A stretch of DNA of 14,226 bases from an uncultured Actinomycetes bacterium (lineage in GTDB: Bacteria; Actinomycetota; Actinomycetes; Nanopelagicales; Nanopelagicaceae): contig CAITAV010000154.1 of assembly GCA_903890345.1 (NCBI GenBank), positions 1 through 14,226 of the forward strand, read 5' to 3'. A program made the position numbers and the translations under genes. The stretch's first letter is position 1. Each line of letters opens with the position of its first letter. Of the stretch, positions 7,205 through 13,507 are shown piece after piece. The notes beneath the pieces are model-generated. The model did not search any database, had not been told where the DNA came from, and saw nothing but the letters and a program-made list of their open reading frames with translations.

Positions 7205-8301
7205 TTATTGGTGTTCCACGAGAAATAAAACTCCAAGAGTTTCGCGTTGCACTTACTCCAGAAGGTGTTGCTGAGTTTGTAAAGAACGGTCACACCGTTT
7301 TTGTTGAAAAGAACGCAGGAGCGGGTTCGAGCATTACGGATCAGAATTATCTTGATGCGGGTGCCCAGATTCTAAACACTGCAGATGAAATTTGGGCTCA
7401 GTCCAACATGATTATGAAAGTTAAAGAACCAATCGAGGCCGAATATGTGCGAATGCGCGAAGGCCAAGTGCTTTTTACTTATTTACACCTAGCAGCGTCT
7501 AAACCTTGCACGGATGCGCTTATTCGATCGAAAATTACATCCATCGCTTATGAAACTGTGGAAGTTGATGGAGCCCTTCCTCTACTTATTCCTATGAGCG
7601 AAGTTGCCGGACGTATGGCTGCGCAAGTTGGTGCAGATGTTCTTTTAAAACCTAAAGGTGGCCGCGGAGTTCTGTTAGCGGGGGTTCCTGGAGTTGCACC
7701 TGGCAAGGTAGTTGTTATCGGGGGTGGAATCGCTGGTCTTAATGCAGCGGTTATCGCGAACGGAATGGGTGCTGATGTTGTTGTACTCGATCGCTCCGCA
7801 AAGAGATTGGCGCACATAGATCAGATATATAACGGACGAATCAAAACATTGATGTCTAGTACTTCAAGTATTCAAAAATCTGTTTATGAAGCGGATTTAG
7901 TGATTGGGGCAGTACTAGTTCCGGGAGCGAAGGCACCGAAATTGGTAATGAATTCTGATGTTTCTAAGATGAAGCCTGGTTCAGTGTTGGTAGATATCGC
8001 AATCGATCAAGGTGGTTGCTTTGAAGATTCAAAACCTACAACTCATGAAAATCCTACGTATGCGGTCCATAATTCAATCTTTTACTGTGTAGCGAATATG
8101 CCTGGGGCAGTACCTGTTACATCAACGTATGCTTTGACGAATGTAACTTTGCCATTTGCCTTGCAAATTGCCAATCTCGGTTGGAAAGAAGCTTTGAAAG
8201 TTAATCCAGATTTAGCTAAAGGTTTAAACACTCATGATGGCAAAATTACTTTTAAGGCCGTAGCCGAGGCACACGGTTATGAATTCTCACCAGTTTTTTG
8301 A
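7201..8301 (+). CDS. ald: Alanine dehydrogenase
   Basis: Alanine dehydrogenase interconverts L-alanine and pyruvate plus ammonia with NAD(H). The 366-residue protein is family length and begins MIIGVPREIKLQEFRVALTP. Substrate and catalytic residues known from mycobacterial Ald are found in place: R15, K75 (MKVKEP), H96 (YLHLA) and D269 (IDQGG; D270 in M. tuberculosis). The nucleotide-binding glycine motif is VVVIGGGIAGLNAAVIANGM (170-189). Pyridine nucleotide transhydrogenase subunit alpha is excluded by the MPGAVPVTSTYALTN block and the lack of membrane helices. It starts inside the pyrG stop (ATGA), and its last 23 nt contain the xerD start. Sitting between pyrG and xerD is unusual: many actinobacteria have a Nudix hydrolase gene here. 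Confidence 0.95.
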   Translation: MIIGVPREIKLQEFRVALTPEGVAEFVKNGHTVFVEKNAGAGSSITDQNYLDAGAQILNTADEIWAQSNMIMKVKEPIEAEYVRMREGQVLFTYLHLAASKPCTDALIRSKITSIAYETVEVDGALPLLIPMSEVAGRMAAQVGADVLLKPKGGRGVLLAGVPGVAPGKVVVIGGGIAGLNAAVIANGMGADVVVLDRSAKRLAHIDQIYNGRIKTLMSSTSSIQKSVYEADLVIGAVLVPGAKAPKLVMNSDVSKMKPGSVLVDIAIDQGGCFEDSKPTTHENPTYAVHNSIFYCVANMPGAVPVTSTYALTNVTLPFALQIANLGWKEALKVNPDLAKGLNTHDGKITFKAVAEAHGYEFSPVF

Positions 8302-9202
8302 TCAGTTCCTAAATTTCCAGCGTATAGAACGCGGATTATCCAAGAACTCATTGGCAGCCTATACCCGTGATCTAGAGCGATTCAGTTCGTATTTGATACG
8401 CGAAAATATTGAGGTTCTAGGCTTCGATGAAACGCACGCAGAAAATTTCATTGTGTATTTACATGCAGAGAAATTGGCTCTGAGTACTTCTAACAGAATT
8501 TTATCAACGTTACGATCTTTCTACGCATATTTAGAACGCGATCACGGCGCATATAACCCGATGAAGGATGTTCTATCTCGCAAGATACCTCTACGTTTAC
8601 CTAAAGCACTAACAATTTCGCAGGTAACGCAACTCATAGAAGCATCCGTTCTTAGCGATGACATAGTTAGTCTGAGAAACAAGGCCATTCTGGAACTTCT
8701 TTACAGTTCGGGTGCGCGAGTTTCTGAGGTTGTTGGATTGAATCTGACAGATGTAGTAGAAATCAAATCAGAAGATTCTGCTATTCGAACGTTGAAATTG
8801 CGAGGAAAGGGCGGCAAAGAACGAGTAGTTCCTATGGGGAGTTACTCGGTTAAGGCGCTAGATGATTACTTGGTGAGAGTTCGTCCATCGTTAGTAGCCA
8901 AGAATTCAAAAGGCAAGAGTGAAGCTTTGTTTCTAAATCAACGCGGTTCACGAATTTCACGCCAAAGTGCGTGGCAATTAGTCGTAGATGCTGCCAAGCG
9001 GGTCGGGTTAGACGAAGGAATTTCACCTCACGTATTTAGACATTCTTTTGCTACACACTTATTAGATGGCGGTGCAGATATTCGCGTTGTTCAAGAGTTA
9101 TTAGGCCATGCATCAGTTACGACAACACAGATTTACACGTTAATTACTATCGATAAAATAAGGGAGTCGTATGCGATGGCTCACCCGAGAGCCGTTAAAT
9201 AA
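8279..9202 (+). CDS. xerD: Tyrosine recombinase XerD
   Basis: XerD resolves chromosome dimers at dif together with XerC. The 307-residue protein has the N-terminal SAM-like core-binding domain (about 5-90, LSKNSLAAYTRDLERFSSYL) and the C-terminal catalytic domain. The tyrosine recombinase residues are complete: R147 (SSGARVSEV), K177 (RGKGGKERVV), H251 and R254 (SPHVFRHSFATHLL), H277 (LLGHASVTTT) and nucleophile Y286 (TQIYT). The start ATG lies 23 nt inside ald, with GAGG at 8265-8268 about 10 nt upstream. XerD rather than XerC is assigned from its place beside parA-scpAB, as in other actinobacteria; sequence alone cannot separate them here. Its stop (9200-9202) directly abuts the stop of the leftward gene. 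Confidence 0.92.
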   Translation: MNSHQFFDQFLNFQRIERGLSKNSLAAYTRDLERFSSYLIRENIEVLGFDETHAENFIVYLHAEKLALSTSNRILSTLRSFYAYLERDHGAYNPMKDVLSRKIPLRLPKALTISQVTQLIEASVLSDDIVSLRNKAILELLYSSGARVSEVVGLNLTDVVEIKSEDSAIRTLKLRGKGGKERVVPMGSYSVKALDDYLVRVRPSLVAKNSKGKSEALFLNQRGSRISRQSAWQLVVDAAKRVGLDEGISPHVFRHSFATHLLDGGADIRVVQELLGHASVTTTQIYTLITIDKIRESYAMAHPRAVK

Positions 9203-9616
9203 TTACTGTCCGCGTAAACGTCTAGCAAGAATACTTTGATCGCCCTTAGCTTCGAGGTCAGCAATGATTACGGCAATAGATTCGCGAACAATGCGACCAC
9301 GATCTACTGCTAGTCCCAAGTCGCCACGAAGTTGTAAGCGTGCTTGATCCAAGTCATAGAGTTCATCAGGGGATAAATACACTGTAATTTTTTCATCATG
9401 TCTTTCGCGACCCGAAGGTGAGCGATCAACAGTTGTTACGCGACGACGTTGTATTGCGCGCACACCTTTTTTAGATGGTGATGTTGTAGGAGCAGAAATA
9501 GCTGGTGCCACCAATGGTTTTGCTGGCTCGACATCTGCTTGTTTAACTGATGTAAGTGCTGGGGAAGTGGAACGAAATAATTCATCTGCCCCTGGAAGAC
9601 TTGCTCTGCGTGTCAT
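9203..9616 (-). CDS. Ribbon-helix-helix protein paired with ParA
   Basis: This 137-residue protein has a probable DNA-binding C-terminus. Residues 75-81 (EKITVYL) would be the ribbon strand, 83-97 helix A (PDELYDLDQARLQLR) and 105-124 helix B (DRGRIVRESIAVIIADLEAK), a CopG/Arc-like ribbon-helix-helix with a slightly long loop between the helices. Residues 1-70 are mostly disordered and Pro/Ala/Ser-rich, except for a motif-like start RRASLPGADELFRSTSP (3-19) and a basic patch IQRRRV (55-60). The ATG overlaps the parA stop by 4 nt, and AGAGGGGG lies about 7 nt upstream, so the pair is one transcription unit. Small RHH proteins are the centromere-binding partners of ParA on many plasmids, so a ParA adaptor or autorepressor role is likely, but it is inference. 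I do not know a gene symbol. Confidence 0.85.
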   Translation of the reverse strand: MTRRASLPGADELFRSTSPALTSVKQADVEPAKPLVAPAISAPTTSPSKKGVRAIQRRRVTTVDRSPSGRERHDEKITVYLSPDELYDLDQARLQLRGDLGLAVDRGRIVRESIAVIIADLEAKGDQSILARRLRGQ

Positions 9617-10497
9617 TGTGCGCCCCCTCTGGCAATTAATTCACGTGCTAAACGTCGATATGAAGCGGCTCCACCCGAGGATGAAGCATAAGAAGTGATT
9701 GGTTCGCCAACTACCGTTGTTTCTGGAAAACGAATCGTCTTAGCAATGATCGTTTCAAAGACATCTTCCGGATATTTCTCAAGAATGGCACTGAGAACTT
9801 CGCGATTATGAAGTGTTTTGCGGTCATACATAGTTGCGAGGATTCCAATTAGTTTCAAATCTGGATTTAAGAAACTCTTTACTTTATCCAAGTTGCCTTT
9901 GAGTTCGATAAACCCGTGAAGTGCGAAATATTCGCATTGCAAAGGAACGATAACTTCATCGGATGCTACAAGTGCGTTAATTGTGAGTTGACCCATTGTT
10001 GGTTGGCAATCAATCAAAATCACGTCATAGAACTCTTTGAGTGGAGTAAGGGCGCGCTTTAAATATTGTTGACCGCCGATTTCAGCACCGAGCGTTGTTT
10101 CTGCAGTTCCTAAATCTCGGTTCGCGGGTAGGAAATCTAAACCAGCGACACTTGATTTCAAAACAATTTGATCAATGTCAGCTGTGGGCGTCATGAGAGC
10201 GTAATAAACAGTTTGTTCTAGGGAGAGTGAGTGAGCATTCACACCAAGTCCAAGGGATAAACCACCTTGAGGATCAAAGTCAACAAGTAGTACGCGACGT
10301 CCCAACTCGGCAAGGCTGGCACCGAGATTAATTGTTGATGTTGTCTTTCCAACTCCACCTTTTTGGTTGAAGATTGCAATTACTTTTGCGCCGCCATGTT
10401 CTGACAGAGGTTTTGGTGTTGGGAAACTTTTAGGACTCTTGTTTAGAAGAGCGGAGGTAGTAGCCACATCTTCTTCGAATGTCGATTTAGCGTTCAA
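9613..10497 (-). CDS. parA: ParA-family ATPase (PldP-like, scpAB-linked)
   Basis: This 294-residue ParA/MinD-type ATPase has a disordered N-terminal lead (1-35), then the deviant Walker A KGGVGKTT (46-53, signature K46 and catalytic K51), the A' box VDFDPQGG (72-79) and Walker B VILIDCQP (159-166). It should form ATP-dependent dimers that bind DNA nonspecifically. It is not the origin-linked ParA of a parAB operon, since no ParB follows; the partner gene encodes a ribbon-helix-helix protein. ParA paralogues beside scpA/xerD are known in actinobacteria, for example PldP of Corynebacterium, which affects division and chromosome segregation. The start is TTG at 10497, with AGAGG 8 nt upstream. 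The pair lies leftward, against all neighbouring genes. Confidence 0.93.
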   Translation of the reverse strand: MNAKSTFEEDVATTSALLNKSPKSFPTPKPLSEHGGAKVIAIFNQKGGVGKTTSTINLGASLAELGRRVLLVDFDPQGGLSLGLGVNAHSLSLEQTVYYALMTPTADIDQIVLKSSVAGLDFLPANRDLGTAETTLGAEIGGQQYLKRALTPLKEFYDVILIDCQPTMGQLTINALVASDEVIVPLQCEYFALHGFIELKGNLDKVKSFLNPDLKLIGILATMYDRKTLHNREVLSAILEKYPEDVFETIIAKTIRFPETTVVGEPITSYASSSGGAASYRRLARELIARGGAQ

Positions 10498-10526
10498 GCG
10501 AGAAACCTCTTTCTTCCTTTTCGGGG

Positions 10527-10555
10527 ACTCTACGCATTAGCCACCTTCTAGGCAA
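10527..10555 (-). promoter_or_regulatory. Probable parA promoter in the parA-scpA divergent gap
   Basis: Read leftward, TTGCCT (10555-10550) and TAGAGT (10532-10527) are separated by exactly 17 bp, a good match to an actinobacterial housekeeping promoter (TTGNNN, TANNNT). Transcription would begin near 10520, leaving a leader of roughly 20-25 nt that contains the parA ribosome binding site. The -35 element touches the annotated scpA GTG. A GGACTC word occurs twice (10525-10530 and 10558-10563), flanking the promoter, and could be an operator; that is weak. Confidence 0.55.
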
Positions 10556-11479
10556 GTGGACTCCCTGCCTAAATTCTTAACCAAAGTGAAGTACGGTTCG
10601 CAGGTGGAAACCCAATTGAGCAATGGCGACGAAGTAATCACGCCTGAAAATCCTGGTTTTTCCGTTCACTTAACCAATTTCGATGGTCCGTTCGACCTTT
10701 TGTTGCAGTTGATTTCCAGACACAAAATGGACATTACAGAAGTCGCCCTCAGCGCAGTTACCGATGAATTCATCGCTTTCATACGCGCTTTAGAGATATC
10801 TGGCGAAGGCTGGCGCCTTGACCAAGCTACAGAGTTCCTGGTCATCGCGGCAACACTGCTTGATCTAAAGGCCGCCAAATTACTACCTAGCGGTGAAGTT
10901 GAAGATGAAGAAGACTTAGCCTTACTTGAAGCTCGTGACCTTCTTTTTGCTCGCCTGTTGCAATATCGGGCCTTCAAAGAGATTGCAGCCACATTTAATC
11001 AGCGCATAGAAGCCTTCGACAAAACCTTCGCACGAGTCGTTTCACTAGACCCTGCCCTTGCCTCACTCTTGCCTGAAGTTTTAATTGGTGTTGGAGCTGC
11101 TAGATTTGCTGCAATTGCAGAACGCGTCTTAACTCCAAAGAGTGCTCCCGTTGTAGCAATCGAACACCTGCATTCAGCGCTAGTAAGCGTCACCGAAGAG
11201 TCTAAACTGGTGGTTGAGGCTTTACGCAAAGGCCGTACTATGAGTTTTCGCTCCCTCATTTCCGATGCCGCTTCAACCCTGGTGGTTGTTGCTCGTTTTC
11301 TCGCTCTTTTAGATCTTTATCGACAAGGCGCTTTACGATTTAACCAGGTAGTTGCCCTCGGTGATCTGCAAATCAGTTGGACTGGCGCAGAAACTGGTGA
11401 GATTGAAACCACGGATGAGTTCGATATTCCAGTAGTTTTAGAGGACGAAGAGAACGATTCGAAGGCCAACGGGGAGTAA
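10556..11479 (+). CDS. scpA: Segregation and condensation protein A
   Basis: ScpA is the kleisin subunit that bridges SMC heads in the bacterial condensin. From GTG 10556 it has 307 residues. The N-terminal SMC-binding helical region starts with NFDGPFDLLLQLISRHKMDI (41-60), the hallmark of ScpA, and continues through a domain rich in Leu, Glu and Ala. The C-terminal winged helix contains MSFRSLISDAA and VVVARFLALLDLYRQGALRF. The start is uncertain: no clear Shine-Dalgarno sequence precedes 10556, and in-frame GTG (10586, 10604) or TTG (10616) codons are possible. The last has AGGTGG at 10602-10607 about 8 nt upstream. Conserved sequence begins only near residue 35, so homology does not decide. 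The scpB start follows after one base. Confidence 0.93.
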   Translation: MDSLPKFLTKVKYGSQVETQLSNGDEVITPENPGFSVHLTNFDGPFDLLLQLISRHKMDITEVALSAVTDEFIAFIRALEISGEGWRLDQATEFLVIAATLLDLKAAKLLPSGEVEDEEDLALLEARDLLFARLLQYRAFKEIAATFNQRIEAFDKTFARVVSLDPALASLLPEVLIGVGAARFAAIAERVLTPKSAPVVAIEHLHSALVSVTEESKLVVEALRKGRTMSFRSLISDAASTLVVVARFLALLDLYRQGALRFNQVVALGDLQISWTGAETGEIETTDEFDIPVVLEDEENDSKANGE

Positions 11480-11480
11480 C

Positions 11481-12032
11481 GTGGAAATCAAAGATATTCA
11501 TAGGCATATTGAGGCCATTTTGATGGTTGTTGACGAGCCTGTAAGCGAATTGACCCTGGCCACGGTTTTAGAAGTGACTCAAGACGAGGTTTCCAAGGCG
11601 CTATCTGAGCTCACAGAGAGCTACGGTGAGCGTGGATTCGCCCTAAAGAGCGTGGCTGGTGGATGGCGCTTCTATAGTCATCCAGATAGTGCTTCAGTGG
11701 TTGAAAAATTCGTTCTAGATGGCCAGCAATCGCGTTTAACTCAAGCAGCACTTGAGACTTTGGCCGTAATTGCCTATCGCCAGCCAGTTTCTCGTGCCCG
11801 GGTATCTGCTATTCGAGGAGTAAATGTTGAAGCGGTTATGAAGACCCTAGTCACACGTGGATTAGTCGAAGAATACGGCCTAGAGCCTGAAACTGGAGCT
11901 ATCTTGTACAAGACCACCAATTACTTCTTAGAGCGTCTAGGTCTGAACTCACTTAATGATTTGCCAGCTCTTGCACCGTATCTGCCCGATCTTGAGCATT
12001 TGGATGAAATTCTAGATTCACTCGTTGATTAA
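11481..12032 (+). CDS. scpB: Segregation and condensation protein B
   Basis: ScpB is the winged-helix partner of ScpA in the SMC condensin and acts in chromosome compaction and segregation. The 183-residue length is typical. Two winged-helix domains are visible: the first at about 5-75 (IHRHIEAILMVVDEPVSELT and FALKSVAGGWRFYSHP), the second at about 85-165 with the diagnostic LTQAALETLAVIAYRQPVSR and IRGVNVEAVMKTLVTRGLVE. The C-terminal TTNYFLERLGLNSLNDLPAL is also typical. The GTG start has GGGGAG (11471-11476) 4 nt upstream, overlapping the scpA stop, so the two are translationally coupled at about equal dose. A 108-nt gap to rluB follows. Confidence 0.95.
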   Translation: MEIKDIHRHIEAILMVVDEPVSELTLATVLEVTQDEVSKALSELTESYGERGFALKSVAGGWRFYSHPDSASVVEKFVLDGQQSRLTQAALETLAVIAYRQPVSRARVSAIRGVNVEAVMKTLVTRGLVEEYGLEPETGAILYKTTNYFLERLGLNSLNDLPALAPYLPDLEHLDEILDSLVD

Positions 12033-12140
12033 TCCTTGAACTCAGCCTTCGTAGTAAACCCTTAACTTCTGCTGTAGAGTTCTACCTGCATCGCTTCAGG
12101 AATGTGCGATACGTTGACTGTCGGGAATGGATAGCCACAT
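12033..12140 (+). other. scpB-rluB intergenic leader with a short palindrome
   Basis: This 108-nt gap is one of the few in the scp run. It holds a perfect 5-bp inverted repeat, GTAGA/TCTAC (12074-12078 and 12081-12085) around a 2-nt loop. A TTGACT (12114-12119) resembles a -35 box, but no good -10 follows at proper spacing before the rluB ATG. No coding potential, tRNA or terminator is seen in it. It may be the 5' leader of rluB. Confidence 0.35.
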
Positions 12141-12854
12141 ATGAGTGAAAAACGTCTTAATAAGATCATTGCTGATGCGGGCATAACCAGCCGCAGGGGA
12201 GCAGATGATTTGATTGCATCCGGTCGGGTAAGTGTCGATGGGTTGGTCATCAGGGAACTCGGTGCCAAGTTCGATCCAACAAAATCTGAAGTAATGGTTG
12301 ATGGTGAGACAATCACGCAATCTTTGACCAAAACTTATCTAGCACTTCATAAGCCTAAAGGTGTGCTGTCAACTATGTTTGATCCCGAGGGGCGTCCATG
12401 TTTGAGTGATTTCATTGACCTGCGCACTGAACGTCTATTTCATGTGGGCCGTTTAGATAAGGATTCTGAGGGCCTGATTTTACTTACTAATGATGGAGAT
12501 CTAACTTTTCGAGCTACCCATCCTTCTTACGGCCTGGAGAAAACTTACATAATTGAATATGAAGGCAAATTACCTGTAGGGGTGGAGAAAACTTTACTTA
12601 AAGGCGTCGAACTCGAAGATGGCATTGGGCGGGTCCTAACCTTCAAAGAACTCTCTCCAACCTGGGTGGAAGTCAGTATTCATGAAGGGCGGTATCACAT
12701 CATCCGTCGATTGATGGCAGCCGTTGGTATCGATGTCCTTCGATTGATTAGAACCAAGTTCGGTCCCATCTCGTTGGGCGAAACCGCTGAAGGTAGATGG
12801 AGAGATCTAAATTCAGGAGAATTGCTAAACATACAAAAGGTTTTAGATTTATAA
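12141..12854 (+). CDS. rluB: RluB/RsuA-family rRNA pseudouridine synthase
   Basis: This enzyme isomerises a uridine in rRNA to pseudouridine; the RluB branch acts on 23S position 2605 (E. coli numbering). The 237-residue protein has an N-terminal S4 domain (about 1-60, LNKIIADAGITSRRGADDLI) and the catalytic domain with ALHKPKGVLST (68-78) and HVGRLDKDSEGLILLTNDGD (101-120), where D106 is the nucleophile. The C-terminal motif GRYHIIRRLMAAVG is usual. RluB is chosen over RsuA, RluE and RluF because the gene next to scpAB is RluB-like in actinobacteria and Firmicutes; target specificity is not proven by sequence. No strong Shine-Dalgarno sequence precedes the ATG. Together with tlyA it gives the window two rRNA modification enzymes. 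Confidence 0.92.
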   Translation: MSEKRLNKIIADAGITSRRGADDLIASGRVSVDGLVIRELGAKFDPTKSEVMVDGETITQSLTKTYLALHKPKGVLSTMFDPEGRPCLSDFIDLRTERLFHVGRLDKDSEGLILLTNDGDLTFRATHPSYGLEKTYIIEYEGKLPVGVEKTLLKGVELEDGIGRVLTFKELSPTWVEVSIHEGRYHIIRRLMAAVGIDVLRLIRTKFGPISLGETAEGRWRDLNSGELLNIQKVLDL

Positions 12855-12976
12855 CGATATAGCGATATATAGTTAATACTAATGAATATCACTTTATCGA
12901 TTTATTGATAGTACCTTTACTCCTATCTATTTATCGATATTTACCTTGAGTTCTACGCTGGATTTTACCGATATAT
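12849..12976 (+). repeat. Cluster of degenerate CGATAT repeats in an AT-rich gap
   Basis: The gap between rluB and aroH (12855-13133, 279 bp without a gene) is the longest non-coding stretch after the rRNA region. It starts with four degenerate direct copies of roughly TTTAYCGATATWT, whose CGAT cores lie at 12855, 12898, 12935 and 12969, so spaced 43, 37 and 34 bp. The first copy overlaps the rluB stop, and an extra CGATATAT lies at 12863-12870. Related TTGATA (12906-12911 region) and TATCAAT words occur between them. The rest of the gap (12986-13075) has no repeat or gene that I can see. Function is unknown: binding sites, a variable spacer or decayed sequence are all possible. Confidence 0.5.
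12896..12938 (+). repeat. Imperfect stem-loop within the CGATAT region
   Basis: ATCGATTTATTGATAG (12896-12911) and CTATCTATTTATCGAT (12923-12938) pair at 13 of 16 positions around an 11-nt loop. It is AT-rich and has no T run directly after it, so it is at best a weak terminator for rluB. It may instead reflect two oppositely oriented binding sites. No stronger terminator was found between rluB and aroH. Confidence 0.4.
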
Positions 12977-13121
12977 CAATATTTATGGGCTTTCAAATGA
13001 TTCTTGTTCGTTGCCCGCTTACAGGATCTTCAAGGTTTACAAATACCAGAAACTTTAAATCGAGATATTAATAAATGGTTATATAAATAATTCAATCCAT
13101 CGTGTTGGGTTGGCAAAGCGT

Positions 13122-13127
13122 TACTCT
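13122..13127 (+). promoter_or_regulatory. Probable -10 element of a leaderless aroH transcript
   Basis: TACTCT fits the actinobacterial TANNNT -10 consensus and ends 6 nt before the aroH ATG at 13134. That is the spacing expected if transcription starts at the A of the start codon. No Shine-Dalgarno sequence precedes the ATG, which agrees. No clear -35 is present. A separate TATAAA at 13082-13087 could be an alternative upstream -10. Confidence 0.42.
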
Positions 13128-13133
13128 TTACCT

Positions 13134-13496
13134 ATGAATGTACGTGCGATTCGCGGAGCTACACAGGTCAGCGCAAACGACCCAACCTCTATCGGGGAGG
13201 GATCAAAAGAGCTATTAACAGCGATTTTAAAGGCTAATACCCTTGAGATTTCTGAGGTGATTTCCGTACTTTTAACAGCTTCTCCTGATCTCAATGCAGC
13301 TTTCCCGGCAAGTGCAGCTCGTGAAATTGGTTTCCAATCCGTGCCTTTGCTGTGCGCCCAGGAGATTGACGTTCCAGGTGCGCTCCCTCGAACAATCCGG
13401 GTAATGCTGCACTGCAATTCAGCTCGTTCGGTAACCGAAATTGAGCATGTATACCTACATGGAGCCAGTGTTTTGCGTAAAGATCTAGCGCAATAA
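13134..13496 (+). CDS. aroH: Chorismate mutase, AroH type
   Basis: Chorismate mutase turns chorismate into prephenate, the entry to tyrosine and phenylalanine. The 120-residue protein is the monofunctional AroH (trimeric beta-alpha barrel) type and starts MNVRAIRGATQVSANDP. Active-site residues known from the B. subtilis enzyme are found at equal or one-off positions: R7, F57, C74, E77, R89 and Y107 (B. subtilis R7, F57, C75, E78, R90 and Y108). The LLTASPDLNAAFPASAAREI block is diagnostic. ATG 13134 is chosen over an in-frame TTG at 13110 because the family N-terminus begins there. No Shine-Dalgarno sequence is present, and a TANNNT box suggests leaderless translation. The tyrA start follows 11 nt after the stop, so prephenate is passed to the next enzyme from one operon. 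Confidence 0.94.
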   Translation: MNVRAIRGATQVSANDPTSIGEGSKELLTAILKANTLEISEVISVLLTASPDLNAAFPASAAREIGFQSVPLLCAQEIDVPGALPRTIRVMLHCNSARSVTEIEHVYLHGASVLRKDLAQ

Positions 13497-13507
13497 GAGC
13501 ACCTCAC

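Noticed and set aside
9203..10497. parA-RHH unit as a recently acquired plasmid or mobile segment
   Set aside because: No transposase, integrase, flanking repeats or clear composition shift; a scpA-linked ParA is normal in actinobacteria, so a local inversion is simpler. The neighbouring XerD is a housekeeping recombinase.
12849..12976. CGATAT repeats as a CRISPR array or replication origin
   Set aside because: Units are short, degenerate and unevenly spaced, with no conserved 25-35-nt repeat, cas gene or leader; no DnaA box (TTATCCACA-like) is present.
13013..13080. Possible tRNA in the rluB-aroH gap (GGTTTACAAATACC looks a little like a T arm)
   Set aside because: Only a 3-bp stem forms, and no acceptor stem, D arm or anticodon arm can be folded around it.
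13110..13133. TTG start adding eight residues to chorismate mutase
   Set aside because: AroH proteins begin at the MxVRAIRGAT-type segment, which starts at ATG 13134.
13121..13507. Long open frame on the minus strand opposite aroH
   Set aside because: It mirrors aroH almost exactly, has no ribosome binding site or family motif, and is explained by codon bias of the real gene.
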